Shown piece by piece: positions 1 through 5,002 of a DNA stretch of 5,002 bases; the first letter of the stretch is position 1; every line of letters starts with the position of its first letter. Source of the DNA: Chlorobiota bacterium. GTDB lineage: Bacteria > Bacteroidota > Bacteroidia > Flavobacteriales > Flavobacteriaceae. The translations under genes and the position numbers were made by a program. The notes below the pieces were generated by a model that was given only the letters and a program-made list of their open reading frames with translations, was not told the origin of the DNA and made no database searches. The stretch covers positions 1 through 5,002 of the forward strand of contig JAADHG010000234.1 in the NCBI GenBank assembly GCA_013151975.1, in the 5' to 3' direction.

Positions 1-225
1 GTTAAAATAGTAACCTTAAAAGTAACTGGAATGACATGTGCTGGATGTTCTAATCAAGTATATAATGCTTTAAAAAAAGTTGATGGTGTTTTAGAACAAT
101 TGGTAGAATATAGTGAAGACAAAGCCGTTGTTACTTTCAATCCAAAATTAACCACAGTTGAAATTATAATTGAAGCTATTAACGAAACTCCTTTCACAGC
201 TAGAATTATTAAAAATAAAAGTTAG
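1..225 (+). CDS. Small HMA-domain metal-binding protein, 5' end outside window
   Basis: The open frame runs from base 1 with no stop, so the gene very likely starts upstream; 74 residues are visible. The first in-frame ATG (base 31) lies inside the metal-binding motif GMTCAGC and would delete the first beta strand, so it is not the start. The preceding visible residues (VKIVTLKVT) are a normal first strand of an HMA fold, which suggests that only a few residues are missing, although a signal peptide could precede them. The two cysteines (visible residues 13 and 16) form the CxxC site that binds one soft metal ion in this family. The rest of the domain (two helices, strands ending in FTARII) looks complete. 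Known family: CopZ, MerP and the N-terminal domain of MerA. Because merA follows after 27 nt, a role as Hg(II) carrier to MerA is inferred; a copper chaperone is the alternative. Cytoplasmic or periplasmic location cannot be decided here. Confidence 0.85.
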   Translation, partial: VKIVTLKVTGMTCAGCSNQVYNALKKVDGVLEQLVEYSEDKAVVTFNPKLTTVEIIIEAINETPFTARIIKNKS

Positions 226-252
226 CTTTTATCATTTTGCACATAATAATCA

Positions 253-1986
253 ATGAAAAATATTTTTGAAAAACGTAACAATAGTTCCCAAAACACAGAA
301 ACCCTTTCATTACTAATTGAAGGAATGACCTGTAGTAGTTGTTCATCACATATTGAAAAAGATATGAATGCAAAAGATGGTGTTTTAAGTAGTACTGTAA
401 ATCACGAAACTGGAAAAGGGGAGTTTACATTTAATAAAGATAAATTTGATAAATCTAAACTTGTTGAAGCCGTTAACAGTATTGGTAATTACAAAGTTAT
501 TAATGGTGTAGAAAAAGAAACGATTGTTGTTCCAAATTCTGAGGATACTGCTGTTAAAAATAGTTCTAATGATAAAAATGATTATGATTTAATTATAATT
601 GGTGGTGGTTCGGCAGCATTTTCAGCTGCAATAAAAGCTGAAGGTTTAGGACTTACAACTCTTATGGTAAATGCTGGTTTAGATTTTGGTGGTACGTGTG
701 TAAACGTAGGTTGCGTACCTTCTAAAAATTTAATTAGAGCTGCTGAAACAGTATATCATGCATCACATTCAAATTTTAAAGGCATTACACCAAAAGGAGC
801 TGATATTGATTTTACTCAAATTATAAAAGACAAAAAAGAATTAGTTGCTACTCTACAACAACAAAAATATATGGATGTGGTTAGTGATTTTAAAAATTTA
901 ACCATGCTAAAAGGTTGGGCTGAATTTGTAGATACCAATTCTATTCTTGTTGATGAAACAGATACTTATACAGCTACTAATATTCTTATTGCAACTGGAG
1001 CGACTACAAATATTCCAAATATTGAAGGGTTAAATGAGGTTGGTTATTTAACTAATGTGTCGCTATTCGATTTAGAAGAAAAACTAGAAAGCCTAACCAT
1101 TATGGGAGCAGGTTATATAGGTTTAGAAATAGCCATGGCTTATAATCGTTTAGGTGTAAAAGTGCGTATTATTGAATTTACTGACAGACTTTTGCGTAAT
1201 CAAACTAAAGACATTACAGATGTATTAGAAACTCAAATGAAAGAAGAAGGTATAGAAATTCTTCCAAATTTTAGAGCCTTTAAATTTGAAAAAGAAGGCA
1301 ATGATATTATTATTCATTGCAAATGTCCTGATGGCTCTACAACGAAAATAATTGAAAAAGGTGAAATTTTAGTAGCTACTGGTACTAAACCAAACACTTC
1401 TAAATTAGGACTTAAAAATATTGATATTAATTTAACCGAAAGAGGTCATGTTATAGTCAATGAAAAAATGGAAACCAATATTTCTAATATTTTTGCAGCT
1501 GGAGACGTTGCCAATACGCCAGCTTTTGTATATACTGCTGCAACCGAAGGTAACACAGCAGTTAACAATGCATTTTCATTATCAAAAACAAGTGTAGATT
1601 ATACTTCATTACCTTGGGTGGTATTTACAGATCCACAAATTGCAGGAGCAGGCATGGATGAGCAAGAAGCTGAAAAATCAGGAATTCCGTTTGAAGTTTC
1701 AAAATTAGACTTAATCTATGTGCCTAGAGCATTAGCAGCACAAGATACCAGAGGATTTATAAAATTGATTCGAAATACAGAAACTGATAAACTTATTGGC
1801 GCAAGAGTAATTGCACCAGAAGGAGGCGAACTCATTCAACAATTAAGTATGGCCATTAAATTTGGTATCACAGTAAAAGATTTGGCCGAAAGCTTTTATC
1901 CATATCTAACATTAGGTGAAGGTATTAAATTAGCAGCCATTACTTTTGGAAAAGACGTTTCAAAGTTGAGTTGTTGTGCAAGTTAA
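253..1986 (+). CDS. merA: Mercury(II) reductase MerA with N-terminal HMA domain
   Basis: A 577-residue cytoplasmic flavoprotein that reduces Hg(II) to volatile Hg(0) with NADPH. Domains in order: HMA domain at about 18-85 with GMTCSSC (Cys27, Cys30); a polar linker to about 109; FAD-binding fold starting at the GGGSAA dinucleotide motif (117-122); redox-active disulfide in GGTCVNVGCVPSK (Cys149, Cys154); NADPH-binding motif GAGYIG (285-290); second FAD motif AAGD (Asp418) followed by FVYTAA; C-terminal dimerisation domain; terminal LSCCAS with Cys574-Cys575, the pair that delivers Hg(II) to the partner subunit's active site. Tyr288 and Tyr551 (PYLT) match the active-site tyrosines known in the Bacillus RC607 enzyme (Tyr264, Tyr605). 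The Cys-Cys tail and tyrosines separate it from dihydrolipoamide dehydrogenase. The length suits a MerA with one HMA domain. ATG at 253 is the natural start; no clear ribosome-binding site. The stop is 1 nt from the next gene, so they are co-transcribed. Confidence 0.97.
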   Translation: MKNIFEKRNNSSQNTETLSLLIEGMTCSSCSSHIEKDMNAKDGVLSSTVNHETGKGEFTFNKDKFDKSKLVEAVNSIGNYKVINGVEKETIVVPNSEDTAVKNSSNDKNDYDLIIIGGGSAAFSAAIKAEGLGLTTLMVNAGLDFGGTCVNVGCVPSKNLIRAAETVYHASHSNFKGITPKGADIDFTQIIKDKKELVATLQQQKYMDVVSDFKNLTMLKGWAEFVDTNSILVDETDTYTATNILIATGATTNIPNIEGLNEVGYLTNVSLFDLEEKLESLTIMGAGYIGLEIAMAYNRLGVKVRIIEFTDRLLRNQTKDITDVLETQMKEEGIEILPNFRAFKFEKEGNDIIIHCKCPDGSTTKIIEKGEILVATGTKPNTSKLGLKNIDINLTERGHVIVNEKMETNISNIFAAGDVANTPAFVYTAATEGNTAVNNAFSLSKTSVDYTSLPWVVFTDPQIAGAGMDEQEAEKSGIPFEVSKLDLIYVPRALAAQDTRGFIKLIRNTETDKLIGARVIAPEGGELIQQLSMAIKFGITVKDLAESFYPYLTLGEGIKLAAITFGKDVSKLSCCAS

Positions 1987-1987
1987 A

Positions 1988-2377
1988 ATGAATATGAAAA
2001 AATCTCAAAAATTACCTTCTGATTTAATTTTAGATATTAAAACCCGTCTTAAAACTTTAAGCGGTCAAATAAATGGTATTGTAAAAATGTTGGATGAAGG
2101 CAAAGACCCTGAACAAATAAACACTCAGTTTAAATCCATAGACAAAGGCATTCAAAAAGCACATTTTTTATTGTTAGACGAGGCCTATAGAAAAGCACTT
2201 GCTATTGGAATAGTAAATGCAGTAGATTCTTGTCCTGGTGATTGTGGTAATGAAGACAAAATTGACTACTTAAGAAGAGAGTTCCCAAATTTAGAATTAG
2301 CCGATTTAACTACAAAATTAAAAGAAATCCAAACTATTGAAAGCCGACTTAAAGCTTACAACGAAAAAAAAGTTTAA
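1988..2377 (+). CDS. CsoR/RcnR/FrmR-family (DUF156) regulator-like protein lacking canonical ligands
   Basis: This 129-residue protein aligns without gaps over its first half to M. tuberculosis CsoR as I recall that sequence: RLKTLSGQINGIVKMLDEG (from Arg20) matches the helix 1 fingerprint RLKTVRGHLDGIVRML. Family members are all-helical dimers or tetramers that repress metal or thiol-stress operons. The three copper ligands of CsoR (Cys36, His61, Cys65) fall on Pro41, Ala66 and Ala70, so canonical metal or persulfide sensing looks impossible. A different Cys pair is present, CPGDC (Cys82, Cys86), beyond the usual second helix, followed by a helical charged tail (about 90-129) longer than in minimal family members. 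The start at ATG 1988 lies 1 nt after the merA stop; ATG 1994 is a close alternative, and a GTG at 1976 would overlap merA by 11 nt. Inference: the operon's regulator, perhaps sensing Hg(II) through the new Cys pair; a non-DNA-binding role is possible. Confidence 0.8.
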   Translation: MNMKKSQKLPSDLILDIKTRLKTLSGQINGIVKMLDEGKDPEQINTQFKSIDKGIQKAHFLLLDEAYRKALAIGIVNAVDSCPGDCGNEDKIDYLRREFPNLELADLTTKLKEIQTIESRLKAYNEKKV

Positions 2378-2385
2378 AAAAGTTT
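2366..2385 (+). repeat. Perfect tandem 10-bp repeat (AAAAAAGTTT twice)
   Basis: AAAAAAGTTT occurs at 2366-2375 and again directly at 2376-2385, spanning the stop codon of the CsoR-like gene. The reverse complement of its last nine bases, AAACTTTTT, appears at 2432-2440 just before the next start, so the copies flank the C-rich part of the gap as an inverted pair with a 46-nt spacer. In such AT-rich DNA this may be chance or slippage; it could equally be part of a protein-binding or RNA structure. Confidence 0.55.
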
Positions 2386-2416
2386 GGTTACCGCCTCCCT
2401 TAAGGTCTCATCTTTG
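2383..2416 (+). promoter_or_regulatory. Candidate internal Bacteroidetes-type promoter
   Basis: TTTG at 2383-2386 and CATCTTTG at 2409-2416 resemble the -33 (TTG) and -7 (TAnnTTTG) boxes of Bacteroidetes primary sigma factor promoters. The -7 box has one mismatch (C for the first T) and the 22-nt gap from TTG to the box is within the spacing used by Flavobacterium promoters. It would give a leader of roughly 20-30 nt before the ATG at 2445 and drive the thiol protein, merTP and downstream genes separately from merA. This is the only intergenic gap longer than 30 nt in the window. The match is imperfect and the motif short, so this is a suggestion only. Confidence 0.3.
2388..2405. promoter_or_regulatory. 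C-rich tract flanked by TTA/TAA, candidate operator
   Basis: The core CCGCCTCCCT (2391-2400) is a striking C-rich block in otherwise AT-rich DNA. It is bounded by TTA (2388-2390) and TAA (2401-2403), an inverted pair, and runs into the 8-bp palindrome CCTTAAGG (2398-2405). CsoR/RcnR/FrmR-family operators are known to contain G/C tracts flanked by short AT-containing inverted repeats, and this block sits right after the CsoR-like gene, between the two boxes of the candidate promoter. Binding by that protein is inference; the tract could also be a transcript structure or chance. Confidence 0.3.
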
Positions 2417-2444
2417 TTTCATTATTAAAATAAACTTTTTAAAT

Positions 2445-2714
2445 ATGAAACGAGAGATTGAAATTTTCACGGCAGGTTGTCCAGTTTGTGAACCCGTAGT
2501 ACAGTTAGTAAAAGATACAGCTGGTGATGATTGTGAGATTACAATTCATAACTTATCAGAACAATGCGAAAGTAAAATCTGTGTAACTAAAATGGAGGAG
2601 TATGGTGTAAAACGACTTCCTGCCGTTGCAGTTGATGGCAAACTGTTAAGTTGCTGCACAAATATTGAGATTACAAAAGATGATTTGATAAATGCAGGAA
2701 TAGGAAGCTGTTAG
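2445..2714 (+). CDS. Cysteine-rich thioredoxin/glutaredoxin-fold protein (CPVC)
   Basis: An 89-residue protein starting MKREIEIFTAGCPVC. It has the layout of a minimal thioredoxin/glutaredoxin fold: first strand, CPVC active site (Cys12, Cys15), a helix, a second strand (EITIHNL), and RLPAVAVDG with the probable cis-proline Pro59 that lies opposite the active site in this fold. It is unusually rich in cysteine: Cys30, Cys41, Cys46, the adjacent Cys70-Cys71 and the C-terminal Cys89 add to the CxxC. There is no signal peptide, so it is cytoplasmic. The frame stays open upstream to a TTG at 2337, but that extension overlaps the preceding gene and is not fold-like; the ATG at 2445 starts cleanly at the first strand. 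It ends 3 nt before merTP. Inferred role: thiol carrier that takes Hg(II) from MerTP to MerA, or a thiol-disulfide reductase that keeps Hg-binding cysteines reduced. Fold assignment is confident, function is not. Confidence 0.8.
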   Translation: MKREIEIFTAGCPVCEPVVQLVKDTAGDDCEITIHNLSEQCESKICVTKMEEYGVKRLPAVAVDGKLLSCCTNIEITKDDLINAGIGSC

Positions 2715-2717
2715 TTT

Positions 2718-3335
2718 ATGGCAATTATTAAGTTAAACAAAAAAACATCTATTGGAACTGCTTTATTTTCAGCAGTTTCATTAAAGCTTTGTTGTTGGGG
2801 GCCACTGTTGCTAACAGGAGTTATAGGTATTAGTGGAAGTTCGGTATATTTTTCTTGGCTTGCAATATTAAAGCCTTATTTGTTAACTATAGCATTTTTA
2901 TCCTTAGGGTTTGCTTTTTATCAAGTCTATAAAAAAAAGAAGCAAGACGATTGTGGATTCTGTGAAACAAAGAAAATGTCTTTTTTTAAATCGAAACTTT
3001 ATGTTTGGTTGGTCGCTGTATTTGTTGTAACAATGACCTTGGTGTCTTATTATCCGCAACTATTTCACAAAACAATTAATAGTGACATTGTTTCAGTTGA
3101 TAAATCTAATATTCAAATTTTAAAACTCGATATTGAAGGTATGGTTTGTACAGGTTGTGAGGAAACTATAAATCATTCTGTTACAAAGATTGAAGGCGTT
3201 TTACAAGTTAATACGTCACATAATGCAGGTACTTCGATAATTGAATTTGATACCACTAGGACTGATAGCGAGTCAATAAAGGAAGTTATTCAATCTAAAG
3301 GCTATGTCGTTAAAGAAAATATTAATCATGAATAA
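2718..3335 (+). CDS. merTP: MerTP: mercuric ion transporter MerT fused to a MerP-like HMA domain
   Basis: A 205-residue inner-membrane protein. Segment 1 (about 12-36) carries the adjacent Cys25-Cys26 in LKLCCWGPLLL, the hallmark of MerT, which takes Hg(II) from the periplasmic side. Segment 2 is about 47-70. The following loop (72-93) is strongly positive (KKKK, KK, K) and holds CGFC (Cys79, Cys82), matching the cytoplasmic cysteine pair of MerT. Segment 3 is about 94-112. A linker leads to an HMA domain (about 132-202) with GMVCTGC (Cys144, Cys147). The positive-inside rule places the N-terminus and the CxxC loop in the cytoplasm and the HMA domain in the periplasm, where separate MerP proteins act. 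Classical MerT is about 116 residues, so this is MerT plus a full MerP-like domain in one chain. Start ATG 2718 is 3 nt after the upstream stop. The end overlaps the next gene by 8 nt (ATGAATAA). Confidence 0.93.
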   Translation: MAIIKLNKKTSIGTALFSAVSLKLCCWGPLLLTGVIGISGSSVYFSWLAILKPYLLTIAFLSLGFAFYQVYKKKKQDDCGFCETKKMSFFKSKLYVWLVAVFVVTMTLVSYYPQLFHKTINSDIVSVDKSNIQILKLDIEGMVCTGCEETINHSVTKIEGVLQVNTSHNAGTSIIEFDTTRTDSESIKEVIQSKGYVVKENINHE

Positions 3336-4095
3336 ATTAATCATAATAATAATGGGAATATTTGCAGCAACAAGTGCATTTGCCCATGAGCCTATTTACG
3401 GATTAGGACCAGAAACTTTACCAAAGCATATGCACGCTATAGAATTGGGTGTAATGTATAATTTAGGTGAATTTGAGTATGAAGTAGGTTACGCTTACGG
3501 GATTACACAAAATTGGACAGTACGAGTTGATGCTTCTGCAACAAACAGAAGTAGTAGTTTTGATGTTAGGAGTGTAACTCTAAGAACAAAATATGCACTT
3601 TGGAGAAAAACTGCTCCTGGTGTGTTGAAACGTTTAACAGCTATAGCCATTGTAAAGTTCCCCACTAGAAGCAGCATTGAACCGCTTGCAAATATTTCGG
3701 CAGCAACTGTAGGAATTGCAAATGGTTACGAATCAAGGCGATGGTATTATTTTTCTGATATTGGTTATACCTATTCTTGGGCGGATCCAAATGATCGTTT
3801 AGGCTCAAAAATGAGTTATAATTTGGCTGGAGGGATTAGACCCATAAAGTCTGGATATTTGAAACCTGATTTGGTGATTTTGATTGAGATTAATGGTGAA
3901 TTGAGTGGGAAAACTACACTTGATAGCACTAATGAAGTATTAAAAGGCGGTAATACGTTAGCAATGGCTCCTGGTTTTTTATTGAGTTATAGAAATATTA
4001 TGTTAAAAGGTGGCATACAGTTTGGAATAGCAAATACGAAGTATATAAACAAAGTTAGCTCAAACGGATTATTGAGCTTAGAATATCATTTTTAA
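3328..4095 (+). CDS. Exported putative outer-membrane beta-barrel protein
   Basis: A 255-residue protein with a clear signal peptide, MNKLIIIIMGIFAATSAFA, and probable cleavage before His20 (AFA|HEP). The mature part has no hydrophobic helix and shows alternating, aromatic-rich strands (for example YEVGYAYGI, WYYFSDIGYTYSW, SLEYHF) and ends in phenylalanine, the usual last residue of outer-membrane barrels. The layout, including a KYALWRK strand then VKFPT (Phe111-Thr113), resembles the Phenol_MetA_deg 'transporter' family (PF13557), but I assign that loosely. The mature start is rich in potential soft-metal ligands: His20, His34, Met35, His36. ATG 3328 is chosen over ATG 3304 because it puts the signal peptide at the N-terminus and gives an 8-nt overlap with merTP, typical of translational coupling. 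Inferred role: passage of Hg(II) or Hg complexes through the outer membrane; direction unknown. Confidence 0.72.
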   Translation: MNKLIIIIMGIFAATSAFAHEPIYGLGPETLPKHMHAIELGVMYNLGEFEYEVGYAYGITQNWTVRVDASATNRSSSFDVRSVTLRTKYALWRKTAPGVLKRLTAIAIVKFPTRSSIEPLANISAATVGIANGYESRRWYYFSDIGYTYSWADPNDRLGSKMSYNLAGGIRPIKSGYLKPDLVILIEINGELSGKTTLDSTNEVLKGGNTLAMAPGFLLSYRNIMLKGGIQFGIANTKYINKVSSNGLLSLEYHF

Positions 4096-4107
4096 AGTAT
4101 TAAACAG

Positions 4108-4476
4108 ATGAAAAATAAAAATTCAAGTATAACTATAAAGGTTATGGTATTACTGCTATTGGTAGTTTCTTTTTTGAACTTAGAAGCAAGCAACCTAAAA
4201 ACAACTGTAAATGACGGTAGTAAAACGTATATAAAAATCTGGGTTGATGGAATGGCATGTCCTTTTTGTGCCTATGGCTTAGAAAAGAAGATTAAAAAAA
4301 TTGATAGCGCTGGTGATTTCTTTGTCGAAATAAATGAAGGGTTTATATCTTTTTCGGTTAATTCTAAAAAAATACCTTCTGAAAAAGACTTAAAAACCAT
4401 AGTAAAAGAAGCAGGTTTTTTTGCAAGAAAAATTGAAATATCCCAAACACCGTTTGAACAAATAGCTAATGAATAG
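4108..4476 (+). CDS. Exported or membrane-anchored HMA-domain protein with CPFC
   Basis: A 122-residue protein with a hydrophobic N-terminal segment (about 8-25, IKVMVLLLLVVSFLNLEAS) that is a signal peptide with a plausible cut after EAS (about residue 28), or an uncleaved anchor. It is followed by an HMA-like domain (about 40-112) with the site DGMACPFC (Cys51, Cys54), a helix starting YGLEKKIKKI, and the closing KEAGFFARKI. The CPFC site differs from the CxGC or CxSC of typical MerP and copper chaperones; a Pro-Phe pair between the cysteines recalls a thioredoxin-type site, but the surrounding fold is HMA. A charged tail follows (ISQTPFEQIANE). It is 12 nt after the first barrel gene and overlaps the second by 8 nt. 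Inferred role: periplasmic Hg(II) binder working with the neighbouring barrels. No clear ribosome-binding site is visible before ATG 4108. Confidence 0.8.
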   Translation: MKNKNSSITIKVMVLLLLVVSFLNLEASNLKTTVNDGSKTYIKIWVDGMACPFCAYGLEKKIKKIDSAGDFFVEINEGFISFSVNSKKIPSEKDLKTIVKEAGFFARKIEISQTPFEQIANE

Positions 4477-5002
4477 ATTAAACTTAACAGTATTAATAAG
4501 TATCTTTTCGGTAGCAACTACTTTGTTTGCTCAAGGACCACCAATTTTTACAGAAACTCCTATTTTATTAGGGTTAGATGGTGGTGGAATTAGAACATTT
4601 GGAAGATTCATTTCAAAAGAAAACGCAACTATTTATGTACAACCTATAGGTATTCCTTATAATATTGGAAGTAAAACACAAGTAGGGACTGTACTAAAAT
4701 TTATTAATAAAAATCCGAGTGGAATGTCAGCGCAATCAGGAATTGGTGATCTTGTTTTCTTTGCTAAAACACAATTATTTCAAAAAGATGGAAAAGGAAA
4801 AACATTGAGGATTATTGCAAAATTAGATCTAGTCTTTCCAACAGCAAAAACCAATACTACGCCAACTATAGGTAGTGATTCTTGGCGAACACAGCTAAGT
4901 GTAGTGGCCGGTTATGTAACATTAAAATATGGATTATATGGTCAGGTTGGGTATAATGTAACGACAAATAATTTACCAGATAATATAATTTATAATCTGG
5001 CA
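4469..5002 (+). CDS. Putative outer-membrane barrel protein, MetA-pathway transporter-like, 3' end outside window
   Basis: The frame is open from ATG 4469 to the window end (178 codons, no stop). The N-terminus, MNRLNLTVLISIFSVATTLFA then QGPP, is a signal peptide with cleavage after about residue 21. The rest shows short alternating strands separated by Gly/Asn/Lys turns, without membrane helices. A segment SGIGDLVFFAKTQLF (90-104), a charged turn, then an aliphatic strand ending in FPT (123-125) is the pattern I associate with the Phenol_MetA_deg family (PF13557), outer-membrane channels often labelled 'transporter'. The first four bases of the start overlap the end of the upstream HMA gene (8-nt ATGAATAG junction), so translation is probably coupled. 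Family assignment is from memory; substrate is unknown, with mercury or other heavy metals suggested only by context. Confidence 0.72.
   Translation, partial: MNRLNLTVLISIFSVATTLFAQGPPIFTETPILLGLDGGGIRTFGRFISKENATIYVQPIGIPYNIGSKTQVGTVLKFINKNPSGMSAQSGIGDLVFFAKTQLFQKDGKGKTLRIIAKLDLVFPTAKTNTTPTIGSDSWRTQLSVVAGYVTLKYGLYGQVGYNVTTNNLPDNIIYNLA

Noticed and set aside
31..225. ATG 31 as the start of the first gene
   Set aside because: It falls in the GMTC motif and would remove the first strand of the HMA fold; the open frame continues to base 1.
253..1986. MerA as a dihydrolipoamide dehydrogenase or general disulfide reductase
   Set aside because: The N-terminal HMA domain, the C-terminal Cys574-Cys575 pair, the active-site tyrosines and the merTP neighbour all fit MerA only.
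1976..1987. GTG start for the CsoR-like gene overlapping the merA end
   Set aside because: An ATG directly after the merA stop and another 6 nt later are available; the added residues are not part of the family domain.
2386..2420. Rho-independent terminator after the CsoR-like gene
   Set aside because: The CCTTAAGG palindrome is too short for a stable stem with a loop, and no T run directly follows it.
2337..2444. N-terminal extension of the CPVC protein from a TTG codon
   Set aside because: It overlaps the CsoR-like gene by 41 nt, encodes a basic non-fold-like stretch and covers the candidate promoter; ATG 2445 fits the fold.
3304..3327. Upstream ATG for the first barrel gene
   Set aside because: It would add eight residues before a normal signal peptide and enlarge the overlap with merTP; ATG 3328 gives the standard signal peptide and an 8-nt overlap like that of the second barrel.
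3495..3677. Minus-strand open frame of 60 codons
   Set aside because: It lies wholly inside the barrel gene, which has a signal peptide and strand pattern; the antisense product shows no recognisable domain.
4272..4517. Minus-strand open frame of 81 codons
   Set aside because: It is antisense to the CPFC HMA gene and the start of the next gene; its hydrophobic look is the complement of AAA/GAA-rich codons.

Overview
The window is AT-rich and reads as one densely packed, entirely plus-strand operon for mercury(II) handling, probably from a marine or environmental Flavobacteriia-type Bacteroidetes. The taxonomic guess rests on the low GC content, the near absence of Shine-Dalgarno sequences before the starts, a possible Bacteroidetes-type promoter (TTG, 22 nt, then an AnnTTTG-like box), and a fused MerT-MerP transporter, a form I associate with this phylum. 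The taxonomic call is inference; the operon identification is solid because of the MerA and MerTP signatures.

Layout: (1) 1-225, the end of a small HMA (heavy-metal-associated) domain protein that starts before the window; (2) 253-1986, merA, a full mercuric reductase with an N-terminal HMA domain, redox-active Cys pair, both active-site tyrosines and the C-terminal Cys-Cys; (3) 1988-2377, a CsoR/RcnR/FrmR-family (DUF156) regulator-like protein lacking all three canonical metal ligands; (4) 2378-2444, the only sizeable intergenic gap, with an odd C-rich tract, a tandem repeat and a candidate internal promoter; (5) 2445-2714, a small cysteine-rich thioredoxin/glutaredoxin-fold protein with CPVC; (6) 2718-3335, merTP, three membrane segments plus a C-terminal HMA domain; (7) 3328-4095, an exported outer-membrane beta-barrel candidate; (8) 4108-4476, an exported or anchored HMA protein with CPFC; (9) 4469-5002, a second outer-membrane barrel candidate of the MetA-pathway type, cut by the window end.

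How it may work together (inference): Hg(II) would cross the outer membrane by way of one or both barrels, be bound in the periplasm by HMA domains (the MerTP tail and the CPFC protein), pass through the MerT membrane part by its cysteine pairs, be handed in the cytoplasm to the small HMA protein, the CPVC protein or the N-terminal domain of MerA, and be reduced to Hg(0) by MerA. The reverse direction for the barrels (export) cannot be excluded. No MerR, ArsR-type regulator or MerB is present in the window; the CsoR-like protein is the only regulator candidate.

The most notable points are the ligand-less CsoR-like protein next to a C-rich tract in the following intergenic gap, and the repeated unit 'HMA-domain protein followed by outer-membrane barrel', both copies joined by an identical 8-nt start/stop overlap. 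No RNA genes, insertion sequences, CRISPR arrays or convincing terminators were seen.
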